Positions 1 to 5,988 of a DNA stretch of 8,897 bases are shown in pieces (position 1 is the stretch's first letter; the number at the start of each line of letters is the position of its first letter). The notes beneath the pieces are model-generated. The model was not told the DNA's origin. It saw only the letters and a program-made list of their open reading frames with translations, and made no database searches. The DNA comes from Porphyrobacter sp. UBA7686 (lineage in GTDB: Bacteria; Pseudomonadota; Alphaproteobacteria; Sphingomonadales; Sphingomonadaceae). The stretch is from assembly GCA_002482865.1 (NCBI GenBank), contig DLGU01000196.1:4423-13319 (forward strand). Reading direction: 5' to 3'. A program made the translations under genes and the position numbers.

Positions 1-128
1 GTGAAGGCCTCGGCATCGGGCCGGTCGGGCCGGAACAGGCCGTTCGCCTCCCAATGGGCATACCAGCGCGCCTCGATTTCGGCGGGGTCGAACGTGGTGG
101 GGAGAGTGGGTTGCACAGTGTCGCTCAT
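1..128 (-). CDS. valS: Valyl-tRNA synthetase, N-terminal fragment (partial)
   Basis: This is the first 42 codons of a minus-strand gene that runs off the left edge of the window. The translation begins [20 protein letters not shown] and continues [15 protein letters not shown]. It matches the N-terminal signature of class I valyl-tRNA synthetases (a Y/F-x-P-x-x-I-E-x-x-W-Y-x-x-W-E-x-x-G-x-F pattern), which precedes the nucleotide-binding PNVTG region lying outside the window. The enzyme charges tRNA-Val with valine in the cytoplasm. The start is ambiguous: an in-frame ATG at 143 would add MARGI, and it has an AGGTG eight bases upstream, whereas the ATG at 128 has only a weak GGGG. I list 128 because the leading MSDT is typical of such N-termini. 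The gene is divergent from the Mla operon. Only the N-terminus is visible, but the motif match is specific. Confidence 0.82.
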   Translation of the reverse strand, partial: MSDTVQPTLPTTFDPAEIEARWYAHWEANGLFRPDRPDAEAF

Positions 129-143
129 GATGCCCCGCGCCAT

Positions 144-239
144 GCCAGCACCTATGTTGCGATGCAATGATGGAAGCCATTTGCGGTTCGCCGCGAGAGC
201 CTTGCCGGGGGCGAAAAATCACCCCATAGCTTCAATCCG
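144..239. promoter_or_regulatory. Divergent intergenic region, valS / mlaE
   Basis: These 96 bases separate two divergent genes, so promoters for both should lie here or just inside the coding ends. I see no convincing -35/-10 pair for either direction. An imperfect dyad spans 164-184: GCAA (164-167), a two-base bulge, ATGG (170-173), a three-base loop, then CCAT (177-180) and TTGC (181-184). It could be an operator or chance. There is no Shine-Dalgarno sequence in front of the mlaE start at 240. Confidence 0.4.
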
Positions 240-1352
240 ATGCAGGACGCCGCGCAATATACGCTGGAAGAAGCAGGCGCGGATACCGCCCGACTGGTGC
301 TGTCAGGGCCGTTGACGCTGGCCCATATCGGCGCGATCGAACCGGAACTCAAACGCATTACCGGCCCGCTCACGAGCATTGATCTTGCCGAAGTGGAAGA
401 GATCGACACGGTCGGCGCGTGGGTGGTGTGCCGCCTCGCACGCGAACACAATTGCGACATCACCGGCGCGAGTGAGGCGGCCGAGCGGCTGCTGGCTGCC
501 ATGCGCGGGATCGACGCGAGCGGTGATACCCGCGCGCCCCGCCTGCCCGCGTGGGAACGCGTGCCGACGGCGCTGGGCGAAAAGGTCTATGGCGCGCGCC
601 GCGGCATTTACGGCGTGGTCGGCTTCTTCGGTCAGATCCTGCTTGGCGGAGCGAGCCTGATCCGCCACCCGACCCGCTTTCCGGTCAAGGCGCTGGTGCA
701 CCAGATGGAGCTGGTCGGCGTGACCGCGCTGCCGATCATCGGGCTGATGAGCTTCCTGATCGGCATTGTTATCGCGCAGCAGGGCTCGGTCCAGCTCGAA
801 CAATTCGGCGCGGAATCGCTGACGGTCAATCTGGTCGGCCGGATCACCTTGCGCGAACTGGGCGTGCTGATGACCGCAATCATGGTCGCGGGCCGATCCG
901 GCAGCGCCTTTGCGGCGCAGATCGGGACGATGAAGCTGACCGAGGAGATTGACGCGATGCGCACCATCGGCGTCTCCCCGATCGAGGTGCTGGTGATCCC
1001 GCGCATTCTGGCGGCGACTTTCATGATGCTGCTATTGGGCTTCTATGCCTCGCTGATGGCGATCATTGGCGGCGCGGTGGTGGGCGATCTGACGCTCGGC
1101 ATTCCGTTTGTGACCTTCCTGCTGCGCATTCAGGAAGTGGTCCCGACCCATGACCTGTGGGTCGGGCTGATCAAGGCTCCGGTGTTCGGGCTGATCGTGG
1201 CGCTGGCGGGCTGTTATCACGGGATGCAAGTGCGCGGCGATTCCGAGGAAGTGGGCCGCCGCACGACCATGGCCGTGGTCTCGGCGATCTTTGCGGTGAT
1301 CGTGCTCGATGCGTTTTTCGCGGTGTTCTTTACCGAAATCGGGTGGGGCTGA
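240..1352 (+). CDS. mlaE: Lipid ABC transporter permease MlaE with N-terminal STAS domain
   Basis: This is the inner-membrane permease of an MCE/Mla-type phospholipid ABC transporter. Of its 370 residues, about 1-100 form a STAS-like domain (the hydrophobic strand and turn around IDLAEVEEIDTVGAW, 47-61, is typical). Residues 120-370 form the MlaE permease, with several hydrophobic helices (about 155-180, 205-230, 250-285, 305-326, 343-364). The segment around 229-255 (GTMKLTEEIDAMRTIGVSP followed by IEVLVIPR) is the family's cytoplasmic coupling motif that contacts the ATPase. In E. coli the STAS role belongs to a separate protein, MlaB; here it is fused, a common arrangement in alphaproteobacteria. 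It is the first gene of the operon, with its stop three bases before the mlaF start. The ATG at 240 has no visible Shine-Dalgarno, an in-frame TGA lies at 168-170, and no other ATG intervenes, so leaderless or weak initiation is possible. Confidence 0.93.
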   Translation: MQDAAQYTLEEAGADTARLVLSGPLTLAHIGAIEPELKRITGPLTSIDLAEVEEIDTVGAWVVCRLAREHNCDITGASEAAERLLAAMRGIDASGDTRAPRLPAWERVPTALGEKVYGARRGIYGVVGFFGQILLGGASLIRHPTRFPVKALVHQMELVGVTALPIIGLMSFLIGIVIAQQGSVQLEQFGAESLTVNLVGRITLRELGVLMTAIMVAGRSGSAFAAQIGTMKLTEEIDAMRTIGVSPIEVLVIPRILAATFMMLLLGFYASLMAIIGGAVVGDLTLGIPFVTFLLRIQEVVPTHDLWVGLIKAPVFGLIVALAGCYHGMQVRGDSEEVGRRTTMAVVSAIFAVIVLDAFFAVFFTEIGWG

Positions 1353-1355
1353 CCG

Positions 1356-2162
1356 ATGGCGCGCGACATTCATCAGGAAGATGCGAACTACCCGATCGTG
1401 ATCGAGGGACTGGTCAACCGCTTTGGCGATATCACGGTCCACGAGGGTCTTGATCTCAAAGTGCGGCGCGGCGAGATCCTTGGCGTGGTCGGTGGCTCGG
1501 GTACGGGCAAATCGGTGCTGATGCGCTCGATCATCGGCTTGCAGCGGCCCAGCGAGGGGCGGATCGATGTGCTGGGGCGCACCATCACCGAGCTTGATCT
1601 GGAACAGGGCATCGGCGTGCGCCGCCGGTGGGGCGTGCTGTTTCAGGGCGGGGCGCTGTTTTCGACGCTGACCGTGGGCGAAAATGTCGAAGTGCCGCTC
1701 AGGAAGTATTACCCCGATCTCGATCAAGCGCTGCGGACCGAGATCGCGCGCTACAAAGTGATCCTCACTGGCCTGCCCGAAGATGCGGTAGCCAAGTTCC
1801 CGTCCGAGCTTTCGGGCGGCATGAAGAAGCGCGCCGGCCTCGCCCGTGCGCTGGCGCTCGACCCTGAATTGCTGTTTCTGGACGAACCGACCGCCGGGCT
1901 CGATCCGATCGGCGCAGCCAAGTTTGACCGACTGACCCGCGAATTGAAGGAAACGCTGGGCCTTACCGTGTTTCTTATAACCCATGATCTCGATACGCTT
2001 TACGAGATATGCGACCGGGTGGCGGTGATTGCCGAAAAGAAGATCATCGCCGTTGGCACCATCCCCGAACTGATCGCGACGAAGCATCCGTGGATCGAGG
2101 AATATTTCGGCGGCCCGCGCGGCCGCGCTGCTCATGACGCGCACCTCAGGAGCCAGGAATGA
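1356..2162 (+). CDS. mlaF: Lipid ABC transporter ATP-binding protein MlaF
   Basis: This is the cytoplasmic ATPase that powers the MlaE permease. All nucleotide-binding motifs are intact in the 268-residue product: Walker A GGSGTGKS (46-53), Q-loop Q97 in LFQGGALF, signature LSGGM (152-156), Walker B LLFLDEP (172-178), D-loop AGLD (180-183) and H-loop H210 in LITHD. The LSGGMKKRAGLARAL form of the signature and the FQGGALFSTLTVGENV stretch are characteristic of the MlaF/Ttg2A branch. The length is usual for the family. The start is three bases after the mlaE stop, so the two are co-expressed. The C-terminus, after EYFGGPRGRA, is a short charged tail and looks complete. Confidence 0.95.
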   Translation: MARDIHQEDANYPIVIEGLVNRFGDITVHEGLDLKVRRGEILGVVGGSGTGKSVLMRSIIGLQRPSEGRIDVLGRTITELDLEQGIGVRRRWGVLFQGGALFSTLTVGENVEVPLRKYYPDLDQALRTEIARYKVILTGLPEDAVAKFPSELSGGMKKRAGLARALALDPELLFLDEPTAGLDPIGAAKFDRLTRELKETLGLTVFLITHDLDTLYEICDRVAVIAEKKIIAVGTIPELIATKHPWIEEYFGGPRGRAAHDAHLRSQE

Positions 2163-2212
2163 GCCGGTTAGTAATGGACAAGCGCGCCGCCCGCGCGTCA
2201 TAGGAAACGCAC
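2163..2212 (+). promoter_or_regulatory. mlaF-mlaD spacer with mlaD ribosome binding site
   Basis: This is the only real gap inside the Mla operon (50 bases). It holds a 5-bp GC stem (GCGCG at 2182-2186 with CGCGC at 2192-2196) and then AGGAAA at 2202-2207, correctly spaced for the mlaD ATG at 2213. A nine-codon mini-ORF (2174-2203) ends with a TAG that overlaps this Shine-Dalgarno. Whether the stem or the mini-ORF affects mlaD translation is unknown. Confidence 0.5.
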
Positions 2213-3163
2213 ATGGAAACCAGAGCCAATCATCTGTGGGTCGGTGCGGTAACGCTGGTGCTGCTGGCGGCGCTGGCTGCCTTCATCGTCTGGATCGCGC
2301 GGCTGGGCGAAGGCAAGCAGGACGAATTCGACATCTTCTATGGCCAGTCGGTCTCTGGCCTCGCCAAGGGCAGCCAAGTCAGCTTTGCCGGGGTGCCGGT
2401 GGGGCAAGTGACCGAAATCGCGCTGGCCAAGGACAATCCCGAATTCGTCCGGGTGCGGATCAAGGTTGGAGAGGATGTGCCGATCCTCGTCGGCACGCAG
2501 GCGACCATTCAGGCGAGCTTTACCGGCGTGTCCACCATCCTGCTGGATGGCGCGCGCAAGGACAATCCGCCGATCACATGCGAGACGACCGCTTGCCCTG
2601 AAGGCCGCCCGGTGATCCCTCCAGGGCGCGGCGGCTTTGGCGAGATCGTGGCGAATGCGCCGCTGCTGCTGGAACGGCTGGCGACCTTGACCGAGCAATT
2701 GAACCTGATCCTCGGCCCGGAAAACCAGCAGGAGCTGGCAGGCATCCTCAAGAACACCAACCGCCTGACCGACGGGCTGGCTGATGCGAGCCCGGAACTG
2801 ACCGCCAACCTCAAGGAATTCCGCAACACCATGGTGGAATTGAACCAGACGCTGGATGCGGTAGAAAAGGTCGCCGTCTCGTCCAGTGCGCTGCTCGACA
2901 AGGAAGGATCGCCGCTGGCCGAGGAACTGCGCGGGACGCTGAAATCGGCCAATGCTGCGCTGGCATCCTTGGCGGCGACGCTTGAAGACACCCGCCCGGC
3001 TGCACGCCAATTGCGCACCACGACACTGCCGAGCGCTGAGGCGACGCTGGAAGACCTGCGCGCCACCAGCCGCGCGCTGCGCGCGGTTACCGAAAAGCTC
3101 GAAAGCGAAGGCGCGGGCGCATTGGTGGGCGGCACGTCGCTGCCCGACTATAAGCCGAAATGA
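2213..3163 (+). CDS. mlaD: MlaD/MCE-domain lipid-binding protein, membrane anchored
   Basis: This is the substrate-binding subunit: an MCE domain held at the periplasmic face of the inner membrane by one N-terminal helix. MCE proteins of this type assemble as hexameric rings above the MlaE/MlaF complex and carry phospholipid. In the 316-residue product, residues 8-29 are hydrophobic (WVGAVTLVLLAALAAFIVWI) and about 38-115 are the MCE domain, with the conserved VSGLAKGSQVSFAGVPVGQV segment and a second half ending GVSTILLDG. Residues 143-300 are long amphipathic, coiled-coil-like helices, as in larger MCE proteins. Two cysteines, C123 and C128, lie just after the MCE domain and could form a periplasmic disulfide. 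It is longer than E. coli MlaD (about 183 residues) because of the helical C-terminus. The AGGAAA upstream supports this start. Confidence 0.92.
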   Translation: METRANHLWVGAVTLVLLAALAAFIVWIARLGEGKQDEFDIFYGQSVSGLAKGSQVSFAGVPVGQVTEIALAKDNPEFVRVRIKVGEDVPILVGTQATIQASFTGVSTILLDGARKDNPPITCETTACPEGRPVIPPGRGGFGEIVANAPLLLERLATLTEQLNLILGPENQQELAGILKNTNRLTDGLADASPELTANLKEFRNTMVELNQTLDAVEKVAVSSSALLDKEGSPLAEELRGTLKSANAALASLAATLEDTRPAARQLRTTTLPSAEATLEDLRATSRALRAVTEKLESEGAGALVGGTSLPDYKPK

Positions 3164-3173
3164 GGATGATGCG

Positions 3174-3785
3174 ATGCGCGTGACTGACCGGACCTTGTCG
3201 CTTGCCCGCCCGCTGCTGCTGGCCCCGCTGCTCCTCGCGCTGGGTGGCTGCATCAGCCTTGGCGGAGAGCCGCCCGCCAGCCTGCTGACCCTGAGCCCTG
3301 AAACGCGCGCGCCCGCCGGCCCCGGCGTCAGCGGCACCGAACGGCCGGTGATCGCGGTGCTGGGCATTGATACGCCCGCCAAGCTCGATGTGCTGCGCGT
3401 ACCGGTGGCGGTTACCGATACCGAACTAGCCTATCTGCAAGAGGCCTTCTGGGTCGAAAAGCCCGCCCGGCTGTTCCGGCGGCTGGTGGGCGAGACGATC
3501 CGCGCGCGCGGGCAGGCGATGGTGGTCGATGGCGATGCCACCGCAACGCTCGCCACGGTCAGCCTGCGCGGCACCTTGAACGAGATGGGCTATGATGCCG
3601 CCTCGTCATCGGCGGTGGTGCAATTTGATGCGGTGCGGATTGACCGGGAGGGTAAGGTCACGACCCGCCGCTTTGAAGCGCGCGAGACCGGGGTTGTGGC
3701 TGAGGCGAAGGCGGTCGGCGCCGCGCTGAATGTCGCGGCCAATCGGGTGGCGGCAGAGGTCGCGGATTGGGTCGCGGCGGGCTGA
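3174..3785 (+). CDS. ABC-type transport auxiliary lipoprotein (PqiC/ABC_trans_aux family)
   Basis: This is a predicted outer-membrane lipoprotein partner of the MCE transporter. The N-terminus is a clear lipoprotein signal peptide: charged MRVTDR, a hydrophobic stretch rich in Leu, then lipobox LGGC with the acylated cysteine at C26. The +2 residue is Ile, not Asp, which favours transport to the outer membrane. The mature part resembles the ABC_trans_aux/YmbA-PqiC fold, in particular IAVLGIDTPAKLDVLRVPV and the LAYLQEAFWVEKPARLFRRL segment. Family members are thought to sit at the outer-membrane end of MCE lipid pathways. The start at 3174 is chosen because a GAGG at 3162-3165, overlapping the mlaD stop, is eight bases upstream and because it gives the signal peptide. 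The 203-residue length fits the family. It is the last gene of the operon. Confidence 0.88.
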   Translation: MRVTDRTLSLARPLLLAPLLLALGGCISLGGEPPASLLTLSPETRAPAGPGVSGTERPVIAVLGIDTPAKLDVLRVPVAVTDTELAYLQEAFWVEKPARLFRRLVGETIRARGQAMVVDGDATATLATVSLRGTLNEMGYDAASSSAVVQFDAVRIDREGKVTTRRFEARETGVVAEAKAVGAALNVAANRVAAEVADWVAAG

Positions 3786-3786
3786 C

Positions 3787-4491
3787 TCAGATCTGCGCGA
3801 GGCGCGCAAAGCTATAAGCGCGCAGGAAATCGGCCTCGCGCCGGGCGCGGCGTTCTTCGGCCTCCCAATCGCGGCCCCACAGGTCGGCCTGCCATTCTTC
3901 CTCAAGACATACCGCCTGCCACAAAGCGCGCGGCTCGTCCTCATGCCCGGCATCAAGCGCGGCGAGCGCCGTCACCAGCGAGGCGGCCAGCGTGGTCATC
4001 GTCTCCACCCCCGCCAGCACGAAGGGATCGAGCGCCGCCAGCCGCTGACGCAGCACGGCCAAGGACGCCTCCGGTTGCGGGCGGTGGAGCACACCGCTGA
4101 CCCGCACCAGGGTGATGCCATGCGCGGCCTCGAACGCGGTAAGCAGCGGCTCCCACACCGCTTGCTGGTGCGCGTGGAGCGGCTCGTCGGGATCGGCGCG
4201 GTAGCAGAGCGTATCGGTCTCGGCATAGGCGATGAGGCCATCGGCAATTGCTGCGGGATCGGGCGTGACAATGTCGATCGCGTAGTCGGCCATATCGCGC
4301 AGCGGCAGGCTGGCGGGGTCGATTGTCTCGCCTTGTCGCCGCCATTCGGCCGCCAACGCTTCACCCAGCGCTTCGGTCGGGACGATTTGCGCCGCGCCGC
4401 CCACGGTCTTCACACCGCGCCCGTCAAGCAGCACCTGATAGCCACCCGGCTGCGCTCCGAGCGTTACGTCCTTATAGAACCGGCGGATCAT
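3787..4491 (-). CDS. ATP12-family F1-ATPase assembly chaperone
   Basis: This is a homologue of mitochondrial Atp12, which in mitochondria binds the F1 alpha subunit and helps assemble it with beta; alphaproteobacteria encode related proteins. Recognisable blocks in the 234 residues are the N-terminal FYKDVTLGAQPGGYQVLLDG, the central ETDTLCYRAD (91-100) followed by PLHAHQQAVWEPLL, and the C-terminal CLEEEWQADLWGRDWEA (195-211) with a following RRAR stretch. The length is normal. The start codon overlaps the stop of the preceding 79-residue gene (ATGA, 4488-4491), marking it as the last gene of the six-gene operon. It ends one base away from the convergent Mla operon. A direct role in ATP synthase assembly in this organism is inferred from the family. 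Confidence 0.9.
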   Translation of the reverse strand: MIRRFYKDVTLGAQPGGYQVLLDGRGVKTVGGAAQIVPTEALGEALAAEWRRQGETIDPASLPLRDMADYAIDIVTPDPAAIADGLIAYAETDTLCYRADPDEPLHAHQQAVWEPLLTAFEAAHGITLVRVSGVLHRPQPEASLAVLRQRLAALDPFVLAGVETMTTLAASLVTALAALDAGHEDEPRALWQAVCLEEEWQADLWGRDWEAEERRARREADFLRAYSFARLAQI

Positions 4492-4727
4492 TTGGGCGTC
4501 CTGTCTCCGGCGTTCCAGCGGCGCGCGATGAAGCGCGGCAGGAAGAACACCTCAAAGAAGCCGGCCACGGCGATGATAGCTCCCACCGCATAAGGCAGGT
4601 CAATGACCCCGCGCACGATGGCAAAGCCGAGCATCACCAGCGCAACCCCGCTGAACCGCACGAGGTTGATGATGATGAAGCCATTGCGCGCCCGTGCCTC
4701 GGCGATGTCGCGGTCGGATCGGCTCAT
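4488..4727 (-). CDS. Small two-helix membrane protein of unknown function
   Basis: This is a 79-residue protein with no family I can name. Two hydrophobic stretches are visible, about residues 17-38 (interrupted by R24) and 45-63, joined by a short loop with R39 and D43. The N-terminus is charged (MSRSDRDIAEARAR) and the C-terminus basic (RFIARRWNAGDRTPK). By the positive-inside rule both ends are probably cytoplasmic. It is likely real rather than a shadow: start and stop both overlap neighbours as ATGA (4724-4727 with the HAD gene, 4488-4491 with ATP12), and the composition is clearly that of a membrane protein. Its position directly before ATP12 could suggest a link to membrane-bound ATP synthase, but that is speculation. 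Confidence 0.75.
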   Translation of the reverse strand: MSRSDRDIAEARARNGFIIINLVRFSGVALVMLGFAIVRGVIDLPYAVGAIIAVAGFFEVFFLPRFIARRWNAGDRTPK

Positions 4728-5392
4728 GGCAAGGCCTCCTCAAGCGCAGCGGCCAGCGCCTCGGCGGTGCCGACCACGCGCGCCGCGCCGCTCGCCAGTA
4801 ATTCGGGCGCGGCGTGATAGCCCCAGCCGACGCCGATTCCTGCGACCCCGATGCTGCGCGCCATCAGCATGTCGAAGCTGGTGTCGCCGATCATCACGGC
4901 CTGTTCGCGGGTTGCGCCGGCTTCGAATAGTGCGGCCTCCAGCATGGCGGGATGCGGCTTCGACGGGTGACGGTCAGCGGTCTGGAGCGAGACGAACAGA
5001 TCGGCGATCCCATGGGTCGCTAGGCAGGCGGCGAGCCCGCGGTCGGACTTGCCGGTCGCGACCGCAAGGCTCCAGCCCGCGCCATGCAGATCGCGCAGCA
5101 GATCGGCGATGCCATCATACAGCGGCTCGTCGAGCAAGCCTTCCTCACGCCGGGCGCGGAAGCTGGAGCGATAGAATTCGGTGACGGCGCGGTTCTGATC
5201 CTCAGTGAGATCGGGCGACAGCGTCCGCACGGCCTGCGGCAGGCTCAGCCCGACCGCGCGGCGCACGGCGGACACTTCGGGTGCGGGCAAACCGGCGCGG
5301 GCAAAGGCGCGCGCCATCGCCCAGCAGACATCTGCCTGCCCATCGACCAGCGTCCCGTCGCAATCGAACACGGCGAGCCGCACGCCGCTCAT
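4724..5392 (-). CDS. HAD-superfamily phosphatase, phosphoglycolate phosphatase-like
   Basis: This is a haloacid dehalogenase-type hydrolase of the Gph/PpaX-like group, probably acting on a small phosphorylated metabolite; the substrate cannot be read from sequence. All four motifs are intact in 222 residues: motif I DCDGT with nucleophile D10 and acid/base D12, motif II T113 in VATGKS, motif III K145 in SKPHP, and motif IV GDTSFD with D170 and D174 for the metal. An alpha-helical cap lies between motifs I and II (about 18-85). I chose the start at 5392 because it forms an ATGA overlap with the stop of the upstream gene, like the neighbouring junctions, and places the catalytic strand at residues 5-9. 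An in-frame ATG at 5413 would add seven residues (MGAERGR) and is less likely. Confidence 0.9.
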   Translation of the reverse strand: MSGVRLAVFDCDGTLVDGQADVCWAMARAFARAGLPAPEVSAVRRAVGLSLPQAVRTLSPDLTEDQNRAVTEFYRSSFRARREEGLLDEPLYDGIADLLRDLHGAGWSLAVATGKSDRGLAACLATHGIADLFVSLQTADRHPSKPHPAMLEAALFEAGATREQAVMIGDTSFDMLMARSIGVAGIGVGWGYHAAPELLASGAARVVGTAEALAAALEEALP

Positions 5393-5988
5393 CCGGCCAC
5401 GCTCCGCACCCACTCAGCGAGCGCGGGCGAACCGGCCTCAGCCAGCCCGTCAGCGATCCGGGCGCGGGTTTCGGGCGGCTTGTTCTGCGACAGCTTGTAG
5501 GTCGGCCGCCGTGCCGCGACGGTTAGTTCGAAGCCGACAATCCCGCGAAACAGGCCTGCCCACATTTTCTCGGAGGATTCTTCCGCCCGCCAAGGTTCAC
5601 CGCCCAGCCGCGTTTCGTGCTTGGTGATAGCGGCGTGGAGGAAGGCTTCGAGACCATCGTCGTCCATCCGCCGCACCGGGCCTTCCAGCTCCAGCGCGAC
5701 GTAATCCCAGGTCGGCACGGTGTTGCGATCATCATACCAGCGGGGGGAGACATAGGCGTCCGGGCCGTTGACCACGATCAGCGCGGTGGCGCCGTCGAGA
5801 TGCCGGGCGAGGGCGTTGCTGCGGGCGAGGTGGAACTGCACCGCTCCCCCTTCGGTCATCAGCAGCGGGGTATGCGCCACGCGCGGTCCATCGGGCGTGG
5901 CGGCTAAGACCATGCCGAAGCCGATCTGCCCCACCAGCGCTGCATCAGCCGCACTGTCATCGCTGCGGTAAAGCGGATTGGGATGCAT
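5389..5988 (-). CDS. PaiB-like FMN-binding (FMN_bind_2) protein
   Basis: This 199-residue protein matches the PaiB / FMN_bind_2 family, whose fold is a split-barrel flavin-binding domain. Supporting blocks are MHPNPLYRSDD at the N-terminus, the family core NGPDAYVSPRWY (74-85) followed by VPTWDYVALELEG (91-103), and the C-terminal KMWAGLFRGIVGFEL (141-155) and YKLSQNKP (164-171). Bacillus PaiB is described as a negative regulator of sporulation and protease genes, but no DNA-binding motif is visible here and a flavin-dependent or heme-linked redox role is equally possible. The start overlaps the upstream stop (TGATG, 5986-5990) and its own stop overlaps the HAD start (ATGA, 5389-5392). The family call is firm; the function is open. 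Confidence 0.88.
   Translation of the reverse strand: MHPNPLYRSDDSAADAALVGQIGFGMVLAATPDGPRVAHTPLLMTEGGAVQFHLARSNALARHLDGATALIVVNGPDAYVSPRWYDDRNTVPTWDYVALELEGPVRRMDDDGLEAFLHAAITKHETRLGGEPWRAEESSEKMWAGLFRGIVGFELTVAARRPTYKLSQNKPPETRARIADGLAEAGSPALAEWVRSVAG

Noticed and set aside
1032..2201. Long minus-strand reading frames antisense to the Mla operon (also 2198-3382)
   Set aside because: They lie opposite well-supported genes, are rich in His/Arg/Gln as expected for reverse-frame translation of GC-rich codons, and match no family.
5393..5413. Upstream ATG at 5413 as the HAD phosphatase start
   Set aside because: The ATG at 5392 forms the same stop/start overlap as the other operon junctions and gives the usual short N-terminus before DCDGT.
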